Assembly (NCBI GenBank): GCA_009823395.1
Contig: CM020518.1
Location: 110,001 to 174,000 of the forward strand
Reading direction: 5' to 3'
DNA: 64,000 nt
From: Thamnaconus septentrionalis
Lineage: Eukaryota; Chordata; Actinopteri; Tetraodontiformes; Monacanthidae
The notes below the pieces were generated by a model that was given only the letters and a program-made list of their open reading frames with translations, did no database searches and was not told the DNA's origin. The translations under genes were made by a program, and so were the position numbers. Shown here in pieces: positions 23,608-34,957 of this stretch (position 1 is its first letter; each line of letters begins with the position of its first letter).

Positions 23608-26600
23608 CTACACCTGGTCCCTGACCTCCCTGAAGTACACCTGCTCCCACACCACCGTGCCCCACACGCAGAAGAAGCTCCACAGGTTGTGGAAGGTCCC
23701 CCGGTCGAAGGGGTTCTCGTCGGCCCCGCAGTGTTTGAGGTAGGAGATGCGGTGGCGGGACATGAACTCCCAGGTGGTAGTGTTGAGGGACACCAGGTAG
23801 AGGTGCGAGGCCAGCAGGAGCAGCACCACCAGCGAGAGCAGAGCCATGAGCATGGCCACAGTCAGCAGCGTGCCGTTGGAGTGCAGCCACAGCGGCCAGG
23901 CGGGGGCGTCGTGGAAGCCCGTCCTGGGAGGAGAAGAGCAGGGGGAAGGCTCAGGGCTTAGTGTAGCACCACCGGTAGGGTCCAGCAGAGGGCGCACTAC
24001 TCACCAGGAGATGTGCAGCCCCCACAGCAGCACCAGCAGCTGCACGGTGAGGTAGAGCACAAACCAGCGGTGGTTCCGCTCGCCCACACAGTTCTCGATC
24101 CAGGGGCAGTGGTGGTCGTAGCGCCGCACGCAGTGCTGACACGTCTGGCAGTGCTTGGATCTCATTGGCTGCTGCTCGGGGGGAAGATGGATGGCAAGGT
24201 ATTCAGAGGGCAGCATCACTTCAATATATACACACATATTTGGTTTAAAGGTCCAGTATGTCATATTTGGAGATTTTGAGAAGAAACAGCGACATCAAGT
24301 GGGTAGATATTAGATTGCAGCGTCTATCACTCTTCCTCCCCCTCCTGAGTTTGCCAGTGAACTACCTGGATACCTGGTCCACCTCCTTCTTCTTTGTTGG
24401 TTTGTTTGAGTAACTAGGACCCTTATTGATCTATGGAGATGTGTGTGCGTGTGTGTGTGTATGGTTAGCGCTGCCGCCTCACAGCAAGAAGGTCGTGGGT
24501 TCGATTCCGGGCCTGGGACCTTCCTGTGTGGAGTTTGCATGTTCTTCCTGTGTCTGCTGGCTTCTCTCCGGCTTCCTCCCACACTCCAAAAACATGCATG
24601 TGAGGTCAATTGAACACTAAATTGTCCGTAGGTGTGCATGTGAGTATGAATGGTTGTTTGTCTCCATGTGGCCCTGCGATGAACTGGTGACTTGTCCAGG
24701 GTGTCACCCTGCCTTCGCCCTGTGACAGCTGGGAGAGGCTCCAGCAGACCCCTGTGACCCTGAGCTCGGGAAGATGGATGGAAGGATGGATGGATGGATG
24801 TTGAGCTTTTACCAACAGGAAAAACATAAATTAGGCCAAATTTGACACTCTGGACCTTTAATGAATGCCAGGAGTTTGTTAAGTCAGAAATGAGGGTTTG
24901 TGCTGGATGAAGTGAGTCCATCCTGAGAAGTAATTCCAGCCCCTGTTGTGGAGAGTGAGTCAGTAACCTAAAGAGTGAGTTAGTAACCTAAACTCTCCAG
25001 TGGTTACATTACTGTGGTAACCTGAACTGGTCAGGAGCCGCTTGGTTTTCTTCAGCAAACCATCTCCTCCAATCATTGGTGTGTCGGGTGGAGCTCAGTG
25101 CCTTGCTGCTGTGGAGTCTCACTCTCTCTCTTTTTTAAGACCAGCTCACTTTACTGAACTTCCAAGGCCCAACTTTCTGAATTCCTTTTAACAACAATAT
25201 TTATTTTTTTATAGTGCAGGTGTGTGAAGCTAATTAGCCTCCAAACTCTGTTGCCTGTAGGTGGCGCAGCAGTGTGGCTCAGTAGTGAACCACTGTTATT
25301 CTAAACCACTGACACACCCAAGAGCTACTGATGCTGTTGCCCTCCAGTGTCACATTACAGCAGCACTGATACAGTACAGAGAGGTGACGACAAACACTGT
25401 GTGTGTATACAAAGTTACCGTCCTTGTCAATCACACCAAAACCTACACGTTCACAGTTGAAATAAAGACTCTCGTCCTTTGTCATTTATTCCCAGATGGA
25501 AAATGAAAGCGATGAGAAATCTCCCAGAATGCAAAGCTTCCTGGTGCTAAAGTGTTGGAGGCCCAGTCAACACAGTTGAGGTGAAGTCTGGCTCCAGCAG
25601 CAGTGAAGATCTTCTCCTGGCTGACAGTCACATGATGTGGCTGCAGTGGCTCCTGCTCACCTGAAGGAGGCAGTGTCCACAGCGTCGCTGGCGCAGAGAT
25701 TTACTGGCGGGTGGGATCATGTCCTGCTGCTCCTCGCTCACTCCCAGTGTAAACTGATGCCAAACAAGACACAAGGATGTGGCTCAAACCCTGGTCTGTG
25801 GCCCGATGCTCATTCCATCACCTCATACATGTGTCAATATTTTTAAATGAATGTAAGCTGAGCATGAAAAACATAAAACACCTCAAATGTCCACAAAAAT
25901 ACTGCGCTATACTCTGTATACTACTGTCGTCTTTACTATGATATACGGTATATCTTTCAATTGCATTCAGACAAATTGCTCAGAAAATATCGTCAGTAAA
26001 ACAATTTGAATAAATTCAGGCACAAAAGAGAATGTTCTTTTGCAAGGGAAAGGAACCCATTTAAGTTTCATGGTGTTTCTATGGGCATTTTAATTGTGTC
26101 AGCCATCTGTGTACCTGGAACGGAAATATTAATAAAAAAAATAAAAAGGCTTTGATTTCCAAATCCAATCATAGATTTGATCATTACAGTCTTAGTTGCT
26201 TTACATTCAATTTTCAAGCCACCATCATTTGCAGATTTTTTTTGAGTTGATCTTTAAAAATTGTTTGAATTTTTGCACGATAATGGTGAAATTAGTGAAA
26301 ATTTGCTTATCCTGTTGAAGATAGAGTCCCGGTACCTGGATACGAAACATCAAACTGGATCAGACCAACGCCTGGGTTTTGGTCCCACATCTCTATGACC
26401 TTCATACAGGCCACTAGAGCCATTCTAGTCTGGCCAATGGTTTTTGTCTGGTACTGCACACTATGCAGCACCTACAGGTTTTCGGTTAGGTCGTTTTTGC
26501 AATTAATAGTTTTATTTATTTATTTATTTATTTTTACCAGCCCTGACCTGCTTGTCAAATTGAGAGGATGTTTAGGGGGTCAAAAATAAGTGGCGAGTCA

Positions 26601-26837
26601 AAGATCACCTGTAAATCACTGTCATTGGACAGGATGAAGCCTGGATCCATCAGAGACACAGCGAAGTAGAGCAACACCGACACCAGAACCAGCAGGACGA
26701 AGAAGACTGGGCCCAGGAACTGACCCGTCTCCTCCTGCTTCCTCAACTCTGCAGAGGAAACACACACACACACACACACACACAGCTTACTGCCACACTG
26801 GAATCCCACTAGGACACACCACACTTTATATATATTA

Positions 26838-26874
<37 letters not shown>

Positions 26875-27006
26875 GAGAGAGCGGAGAGGCTGCAGAAGTT
26901 GAGACTCACCGGTGTCGTGCAGGAAGAGGATCAGCGTGATGACCCATGTCAGAATGACGTGAGCGGTTCTGACCAGGAAGCCCGAGCCGAACACATTCTT
27001 GAACAT
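23608..27006 (-). CDS. zdhhc12: Palmitoyltransferase ZDHHC12
   Basis: DHHC-type S-acyltransferase of the Golgi/ER membrane that attaches palmitate to cysteines of target proteins. Five exons sum to 813 bp, 270 residues (human 267): 26910-27006, 26609-26748, 25661-25753, 24005-24171, 23608-23923. The start [17 protein letters not shown] and first membrane helix match the family. SLMDPGF follows helix 2. The zinc-binding DHHC-CRD is split over two exons (RRCGHCLLQ then [28 protein letters not shown] read across the junction), with DHHC as catalytic motif. Two more hydrophobic helices and [16 protein letters not shown] (the TTxE motif) follow. The 93-bp exon 3 lies alone between repeats and is easy to miss. 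The intron between exons 3 and 4 holds the nested repeats at 24247-24860. The gene is convergent with pkn3. Confidence 0.93.
24247..24860. mobile_element. MITE copy 2, interrupted by a nested repeat
   Basis: Left end AAAGGTCCAGTATGTCATATTT; right end AAATTTGACACTCTGGACCTTT in inverted orientation. The body matches the MITE at 23037-23490 until about 24440, where an unrelated dispersed repeat (24461-24800) has been inserted; MITE sequence (GAGCTTTTACCAACAG) resumes after it. It lies in zdhhc12 intron 3. Confidence 0.75.
24461..24800 (+). repeat. Teleost dispersed repeat (LINE/SINE-tail type) nested in a MITE
   Basis: The segment contains CTCACAGCAAGAAGGTC followed by a B-box-like GGTTCGATTCC, then TGCATGTTCTTCCTGTGTCTG, CCAAAAACATGCATG and TGAACTGGTGACTTGTCCAG, and ends in GATGG simple repeats. 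This order is typical of a very common fish dispersed repeat. A short fragment in the opposite orientation is at about 610-705. Class assignment is from memory of the family, not a search. Confidence 0.65.
26841..26871. repeat. (TG)n microsatellite in zdhhc12 intron 1
   Basis: About 15 TG units. A (CA)n tract (26760-26782) lies 60 bases away on the other side, next to the acceptor of exon 2. Confidence 0.9.
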
Positions 27007-27153
27007 GGTCCTTCAGAACCAGGCAGCATCCATCAGAGCCTGCGATGGATGCTGCGTTCACGGACCTGCCACTGTCTTCTGTGTATAAACTGTGTGTTCA
27101 CGGACCTGCCACTGGCAGACAGTGAACTAATGTCCGAGGTTCACCGATTGGCT

Positions 27154-27155
<2 letters not shown>

Positions 27156-27209
<54 letters not shown>
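27156..27209. repeat. (ATA)n microsatellite
   Basis: About 17 uninterrupted ATA units just upstream of the zdhhc12 start codon (which is on the minus strand), probably in its promoter. Confidence 0.9.
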
Positions 27210-27210
<1 letters not shown>

Positions 27211-28030
27211 TAGCGGACTGCTGCGATCACAAACTAGGAGCGCAGTGATTATTTCCGCTCCAGATAATAATAAATAAGATGCAGACACGGTTCGATAAAA
27301 CAACAACACAGTGTCTTGTCGTCCGGTTCCGAGCTCTCCCCAGGAATCAGCGCTGTATCGATACACCGAGCTGAGTATCGACAATATTCAAATCAATAAT
27401 GTGAAAAATGTGCCTGTTATTAAAAGGCTCCGGTTGGACAGCCCCTTTTCAAATGCTAGGGCATTTTTATTATGATCCCCACGCAGCTACACGATGTGAT
27501 TGGCCAGTGTTGGTCACCGGACCTGCTCAGGATACGGTGGCTCGGGAGGGACAGGAAGCTTGCTTACGTTGGATTCGTTTTGCTTTTACTAAATGAGGTA
27601 CTAACTGCAACGTTCTTGTGGAGGAAAATATCTCAAAATAAGATAAAAATACGGAAGCGCGTTGGTGCCATAAAAGTAAAAACAACGAAGTCAGTGTCAC
27701 GTAATAACTATAAATATATTTTAAAGGAATTAATTGAATTTTTATTTTGTTAAAAAAAAACGTAACCGCGTGTGTTACGCTACAACATTTTGAAAACAAT
27801 ATAATATTTACACAATAAACACAAAAAACACTAGTATACTATTCCAGAATAAAACAAGTTTACCAAGTTTGTTATCAAAGATTATCTGAATATCGTGGAA
27901 AATATATACAACAAATTCATACTTTAAAAATTGCAATATGAGTGCACATAAAACTGTAGAAACCAGGGCGACGGTGACGAGGGAGAACCGTCAGCTGGTG
28001 GCGCTACACCCTTCCAGTAGGCGGCAGCAG

Positions 28031-28972
28031 TCAGAGGCAGTCCACCCCGCGGATCCTCCGGGCCAGCTGGATGTCCCGCGGGAAGATGGTGACCCGCTTG
28101 GCGTGGATGGCGCACAGGTTGGCGTCGGAGAACAAGAGCACGAGGAAGGACTCGGTGGCCTGGAGGGGAAGGGAAATTCAAAGCTGTGAGTCGTCTATGA
28201 AACACTGCCAACACCAGCGCGGAAGATGCAACGGTCCAGTTTCCAGTTTTAAAGACTGCACTGTCTGATCACATTAAACAAACATTAAACCACACAAATT
28301 ACATATAAAGTTTAGGACTATCCAATAAAACTCAACAACATTTTTACCCACTCGCAGTCAAGACAGTTTGAGCACTGAATAATTGTTTCAGCCGCTTTTC
28401 TTTAGCATAACCTCAACTTTCAGCATCTGCTTGTTATTGAACTTCATTGTGTGTTTATTAACTAAAAATTGTTTTGTTTTTTTTTTCGCTTCAAGAGTGG
28501 CGCGTGAAGAGTTGGTACCTCCTGCAGTGCTTGCAGAGCAACGACCTGCCACCGGAGGGCAGTGATGGAGAAACCCTGGCACACCTCTCGAACCTGAACA
28601 GCAGAAAAAGACACCAGGAGGTTCGGATGGCTGCATGCTACATGCTACTCACGAAACAAAACATGATAAATGTATGTGTGAACCTCGTATACATCATTTA
28701 TTAACCATAGTATTCCATTCATAGCCAATTCACAAATGTTATTCATAGATGTGTTGCAACCAAATCAGTTTTCTTATGTGACGTTAAGAGTAAAAAAAAT
28801 CAAAGTGTGGTCAGGTTGTTGTGTGGTCTCGTCTCAGGAGATGAGACCCACCAGGCGAGAGAAAGGCCCCTTCCTGATCAGCAGGTCCGTGCTCTTCTGG
28901 AACCTGCGGATCTCCATCAAGGCCTTGGTCCCAGGTCGGAACCTTCTCTTCCTGGGAGATGTCGAGGGCCCT

Positions 28973-29057
<85 letters not shown>

Positions 29058-29908
29058 GGTTTCTGAGGTGGCAGCACATGAGGCCTTCAGTAGAAGGTTC
29101 TGTGGATTGTCATGTTTAGTTTTGAAAACCCAAACACACCACTTCCTGTGCCGGCACCAGTCAGTCAGTCAGTCAGTCAGTCAGTCAGGGACTAGAGAAC
29201 CTTCAGAATGTTGACATCTCTCATCACTTCTGTATTAAAACAGTGCTGTTCTGTTCTGCAGTCCACTCTAAACCAAGACTGCAGAATCATCTAAACAACA
29301 TAGAATAGCTGAGAGGAAGCACAGTTCATCAATTGACTCCAACTAAGATAAAAACAAGACCCAATATCTAACTGAAATGTTACTGGTTGGCTGATTGTGT
29401 CTTTTACTGAGTGTAGCTCCATCAGTTGACTGGAAATTAGACAATTTCACTTGGTGAGATTTGGAACCAAGGCAAAAAGCAGCAGCAGCAGAAAGAAATG
29501 GCTGGTCTGTTTCTGATGTTGCATTTAAGGACATTCAGGAATCACGATGGAGCGTTTGCAAAGTCATTTATTTGTAGAATTTTGCCTGGTCGTCATTACT
29601 GTCTGATGAAGTACCTCCTGTATGTGTGTCAGGAAAACTGCACTTGATTATAATTACAGGCAGCCAGGAGGTTTTCCCCCCCAATATTTTTGCATTGACA
29701 TTGAAAGTTCTCATAATTTCCTTTATAGAGTTATAATTGCCAGGGTGGTTTTTTGAAACCCTGAGGCTCAACATGAACGAAACTCACTGGAAGGGCCGCT
29801 TCGTCTCGGGGCCGATGGTGTCGCAGCAGACCCCCCTGGTGTTGGCATCGGAGGTCGCCGTACCGGGGTTCTGCCCTTCCGGCGACTGGCTGACGAGTCG
29901 TGACGCAT
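28031..29908 (-). CDS. cenpa: Histone H3-like centromeric protein A (CENP-A)
   Basis: Replaces histone H3 in centromeric nucleosomes and marks the kinetochore site. Four exons sum to 444 bp, 147 residues (human 140): 29788-29908, 28852-28970, 28519-28593, 28031-28159. The N-tail ([20 protein letters not shown]) is basic and Pro-rich with TPGG/SPRKRR motifs. The histone fold starts at [22 protein letters not shown], then VREVCQGF, loop 1, [12 protein letters not shown], and the H3-like end [38 protein letters not shown]. The Trp before Gln in helix 2 (W95) and a lengthened loop 1 distinguish it from canonical H3, as does the presence of introns. The acceptor of exon 2 is immediately preceded by about 40 TG units on the sense strand. 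The chosen ATG fits the usual short CENP-A tail; an in-frame upstream ATG would add a hydrophobic, non-histone extension. Confidence 0.9.
28974..29055. repeat. (CA)n microsatellite next to cenpa exon 2 acceptor
   Basis: An 82-bp uninterrupted CA run. On the cenpa sense strand it reads (TG)n and ends three bases before the exon, where it replaces the normal polypyrimidine tract. Confidence 0.95.
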
Positions 29909-30871
29909 CGTTTCACGGATGAGAACCAGTCGGAACAGAAATAAAAACAAATGCAATCCCACAGCAGTTGCCTGTGAAGTTGAGAGCATGAAAACATTTC
30001 AATTATTATCATTAGTGTTTTGTTTTGTTTTAATCTTAACAAGAGTAACATGTCATCAGATTGGGCTTTATTAATGTCTTGGATCCATGAGATGCTGTTC
30101 AAAGCAGCCAGAGTGCTGCTCTCACACTGACACCACTGCTGTCAGTTCTTTAGATCAACTCTTCATGCTCAAACATACATGGACATTATTTTATTGTGAA
30201 GTGGTTGTTGTTTTTTTTTTAATCTTGTGTAATGATTTTTTTCTTGACACTTTATATGTCTTTGTGTAGTTATAGTTGTCAGAATAATTTAATGGTCATT
30301 TTAGAAAGCATGCTTTGACTTTCAATTGCACAGATCCTTGGCACCTCGCACCCCTGAAGAGTCAGAATCAGAATCAGCTTTATTGACCAGGTTTGTACAG
30401 GCCAAGCAAGGAGTTCACTCTGGTTTTTTCTCTATTCCACTACTTAAGTTAAAAAACAAACAAAAACAAAAAACTACAGAATAAGTAAAAAGTAAGGGTA
30501 AACAAGTAAACAATGTGCAACCGGAAGTATAAATAAACTATAAACAGTGCAACTGGGTGGAGTAAAATAAGGATCTATATACAAGTCTACATAGTATATA
30601 TAAATAAAATATATTTCGAGTGGAAATGTTCAGTGTAGTGCAATAATGTAACGTAAACACCAATGTTAACAGCTAAACAGTAGTGCAGTGTGAGCAATGT
30701 AAACAGGTGTAAAGAGGTGAAGTGGGAGGATGGTTAATGCACAGTAATGTATGCACTGCTCTGAGTCTCTGTTAGTGGTGTGAGTTCATCAGAGCAACAG
30801 CCTGGGGGAAGAAACTGAGCCGCTGTCTGCTGGTTTTGGTGTACAGTGCTCTGGAACGCCGACCAGAGGGG

Positions 30872-30915
<44 letters not shown>

Positions 30916-33184
30916 TATATGCTATTTAAAAATAAATCAATAATTCAATTCAATTCAACCAATTCAAAGGTGGATGACATGAAAGTGTTCTTAAAACAGC
31001 TGCTAAACACCAATAACAATGCCAGAAGAAATGGAGATTTACCGGAAATGACTGAAAGTATAATGTTGGTTCAGACATCATGTTTAAATGGACCCCTTTG
31101 TTGGCTATTTGTTAAAGCATAGATATTTTATAAAAAAAAAAATGAAAGTTAGATTTCATCTTCACCCCATGGTCTTTCACAGTCGCGTTAACAATATGTT
31201 AATTCCATATTTCAAATAAAACACCACTGCAGTCCGCTTTAAACAATATCATCTTTAGTAAATAACGAGATTGCAAACGCACCTGCACAGCAAACAATAG
31301 TTCCAAACTCAGCGTCCCATTAAAGCAAAAAAAACAAATCAAGATAACACAGTTTCGCCTTACACACGAACAAAACGCGAGTGAGATTTAAAAAGAAACT
31401 CAAGAACGCGTGAACCAATGAGAATGAGGCCCCCGCCTCTTCCTCTGTAAACGGTCCAATTGGAAAACTGCGTGGCTGAGAAAGGTCAACGTCATACAAC
31501 TGCGCCGCAGCGACGCAAAGAAACAGCAGAAGTGTTTCCAGGGGCCGATATCAGGTCGGACCTGCCTGCGACACTGACCTCCTGTTTTAAACTTTAGTTT
31601 AATGTGAAAATATCCCACTGTAAGTAAGTAAATCCCACTGTAACTGAGGAGATTAAGACAAGAAAATTCAATTATTATATTAGTTTACTATCATTCGGAG
31701 GATTATTTTAACGTCTGTGTTGCGTGACATTTACTTTAGCGACGTTAAATCGGGAGCCATGTCGGCCATATTCAAAAAATAGTCTGAAGTTAATTAGAAA
31801 CCTGCTCGAGCTTTCTTTCTAGATCGTAGTTTTTTCAAATGAACTGAAAGGTTCTCTGCATTATTTTAATGGCTTTGTTAAATGAATTAACTATTGTGAA
31901 CCGCAGTAAAAAAGCCTCGACTTCTCTTTCATACATCTGCAAGAGTTAATGGGAAATTTATCATTAAAGTCCCAGTGATTGTAATGCGACATTTGTCCAT
32001 ATCGATTCTGTAGCTAATGAACGGAAAGGTTTGTCAATCCTCAGTACTTGAACTCATATACACTGAAAAAAAAATCAAATGTTCAGAGATTTCAACGATA
32101 TTTTTGTTCCAGAGTCAAATCATTGTTGTAACTGGACGCGATATGGATACACAACATTTTCACTTTTAAAATGAATTTCTTCTGCTAGAATGATGGCCCT
32201 GACACTGGGCTGTATTTTAGGCAAAAAATAACAATCTAATATAACATCATACATCCTTCATCTTCAACCAAATAAAGACCAAATCCATCCGTCCGTCCAT
32301 CTACTTTCTCCAGGTGCTCCTGCACTCAGGGTTGTGGGGGAACCTACTATCTAGTCCTCATTTAAAAGTGATTAGCCACGATGTGTGTCTTGTTCCAAGA
32401 AAAATGATGATGATGATGAAGATGATTGTAGAAAATCAACATCCTCCATCTTCATCCATTCTTCTCTACATAAACTGCAGGAGTTTTGGTGGAGAACATT
32501 GGAGAATGCTATATGTATGTAGCATATATGAAAATGCTCAATGTGTGTAGGAAAGGATAGCATTTCTGTTATTTTACAACTGATTTAAAATGAACACAGG
32601 GATTTTTGTAAAAATCCTACCATTGCCCAACAGACACTGGAAAATAACTTGTTTGTCCTTGCTTCTGTTTTCCAGGATTGAAATAATATTCAGTCACTGC
32701 AAGTGACGACAAGCTGCCATCCAACAGTTGAACAGGGACAGTAGCTAGGAGACACTCGCACCAGGTATCACAGTCACTGGCGTTTCTTTCATTCAGTCCG
32801 TCTGAACTGTTGATGGAATCGTAGTTAGAAGAAGAAACACAAAAGAAAACCAAAGAAAGAGTTTTTATGATTGTGAGAATGATAAACACTTCCTTGTTAT
32901 GACTGGATAAAGACTGGAAACACTCAAAGAGTGACACAAGCACACCCACTGCCATGTTCTTCAGGTTTGCTCTTCACCCAGGTGCCAATAAACCACGTCA
33001 TCAATCAACCCCAAACATTCTCCTGAAAAACCAAACACCAAACACTTTTCTGAGCTGTAAATGTGAAAATGACGTCTGTCTGCATTTTTAGTGAACCTCA
33101 TGAATGTAGCTGCACCATTTCAGTGTGGAATTAAAGTCTTCTTCTTCTGAATGTGAATATCTGCCTTGGGATACTCTCCCTCCG

Positions 33185-33190
<6 letters not shown>
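29909..33190. other. Divergent intergenic region between cenpa and ythdc2
   Basis: Probable location of both promoters. It holds a dispersed repeat (30365-30870), an (AT)n tract (30876-30911), a CpG-richer patch around 31370-31600 that may be a promoter, and otherwise AT-rich sequence. A 112-residue open frame on the minus strand (32617-32955) has a hydrophobic stretch but no recognised family, so it is not called. Confidence 0.5.
30365..30870. repeat. Teleost dispersed repeat
   Basis: Begins TCAGAATCAGCTTTATTGAC and ends AACAGCCTGGGGGAAGAAAC ... GACCAGAGGGG. Both ends are typical of an abundant fish interspersed repeat. It has no intact open frame. The family name was not assigned. Confidence 0.6.

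Positions 33191-33243
<53 letters not shown>
33191..33243. repeat. (TG)n microsatellite 5' of ythdc2 exon 1
   Basis: About 26 TG units. A complementary (CA)n run follows exon 1 at 33542-33582. Confidence 0.95.
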
Positions 33244-33246
<3 letters not shown>

Positions 33247-33369
33247 AACTCCAACATCTCAGCTTGTCCTGGTGTTTCTAGTTGAGTGTTGTCTGGTGGC
33301 CCTGCTGGTCCTCCACCAGGTGGAGCTACTGTGCTAAGGCTAACTGCTGCTGCTGTGTTGCAGTGCATC

Positions 33370-33540
33370 ATGTTGAGTGTTGGCTGGTGTTCACCCAAAC
33401 CAATCAGGAGCCAGAGGACGTCGTGCCTCCGCCGTCGCAACCACAAGAGCCTCAAAGAATTGAATGTTGAGGAGGAATTTCAAATAGCAACAAAGCTCTC
33501 ATTGGACAGATTCTGCCACAGTGACCAGAAAGGTCTCTTT

Positions 33541-33584
<44 letters not shown>

Positions 33585-34920
33585 TAGCACAGTCAGTTTG
33601 AGCAGCAGGATGTCTTTGTGATTAAACAGAGCTGGAATTCCCTTCTTGCTTGAAAAGCAGTGAAAGAACATTCGTCCATCGTTGGGCCAAGTCAGTAGGC
33701 TACATTTCCAAAAGTCATGGGTGAGTTGACCTGACCTTTCACCTTTCACCTTTCACAATAACTAAGTCAGGTCTCAGCAAGTCTGAGGTTTTGTTCAAAC
33801 CTCGGACTGAACAGCCAATTCCTTCATATGAACAGTAGATACAGTATATATACTGTTCACATATACAGTATATATACAGCGCCACCCTATTGCAACAGTA
33901 GTTCTGCACTGTATTCAGTCTACAGTTTTAATTCAGTGGTGTGAACAGAAGTCAACCAGACCAGCCAATCACGTCTTTCAACCCCTCCTCTACCCCCCCC
34001 CGGCACCTCCTCACTCCACCAGGATTGGACCAAATCGCTGTCTGACCATCATAAAGAAGGACTGCAGACGTCAGCTGGTCACCTGGCTCACTCTGAGCTC
34101 TGATTCGCTGGAGGTCCTCCAGGACCTGGTGCTGAGGTTTCCCACCAGCAGCTTCTGTGGTGGCCTGCAGGGTTCTGAGCTGCTGGAGCCTGGTGGTCAG
34201 TCTGGTCACTCACTACCTGTCACCATCAGAGCCATCAGTGATCCGATACGGCTGTGTTGACTCTCTGCTGTTCCAACTCAAGAACATTTTCAAACGTTTG
34301 CTTGAAATTGATTTGCCATTTATTGAGCAGTCAACTTGTCCTCCAGCTTCAGTGCAGGGTTCTCCTGCTGTTGGTCCACTCGTGGTGATGATGATATTGC
34401 AGATGATTGTCTCACTCTTCCCTCAGACAGTGGTGTTGACAGGAACAAGAGGAGTTGGCTCCTCCACAACGGCATCCCCATGGTTCCTCAGAGAAGATCT
34501 CTGTCACTACTGGACAGCATGAGGCGCTCGCTACCTGTCTTTGACCACCAGGGGGAGATCCTGCAGCTCCTCAGAGAGAACCGAGTGCTGCTGGTGCTGG
34601 GAGACACTGGCTCTGGCAAAACTACACAGGTGGGAGTTTGACAATACACATGTCTTCATGTCCAACTACAAGATGGAGTTTCACCATCATCCTCGTAGAA
34701 TCGCCCGGGACCCTTTATCCTTTGGAAAATTGGTCTCTGTGTCTGCATATATGTGTGTACTGTACATACACATAGATGTGTATGTGTGTATGTGTGTATT
34801 TATGTATGGTCTTGAACTTGGACAATCTTCGACTCTCTGCTGCTGGGACCAGCAGCTCCAGTTTGACCTCCACTATAGAAGCTGCAGCACTCTGAAAGGC
34901 TTCTGGATGGGATTGGGCAC

Positions 34921-34957
<37 letters not shown>

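Noticed and set aside
24468..24520. tRNA-like sequence with GGTTCGATTCC
   Set aside because: The B-box-like motif belongs to a dispersed repeat; no cloverleaf can be drawn.
32617..32955. 112-residue minus-strand frame with a hydrophobic segment
   Set aside because: No recognised family, no clear splice partners and no promoter features; plausible by chance in AT-rich DNA.
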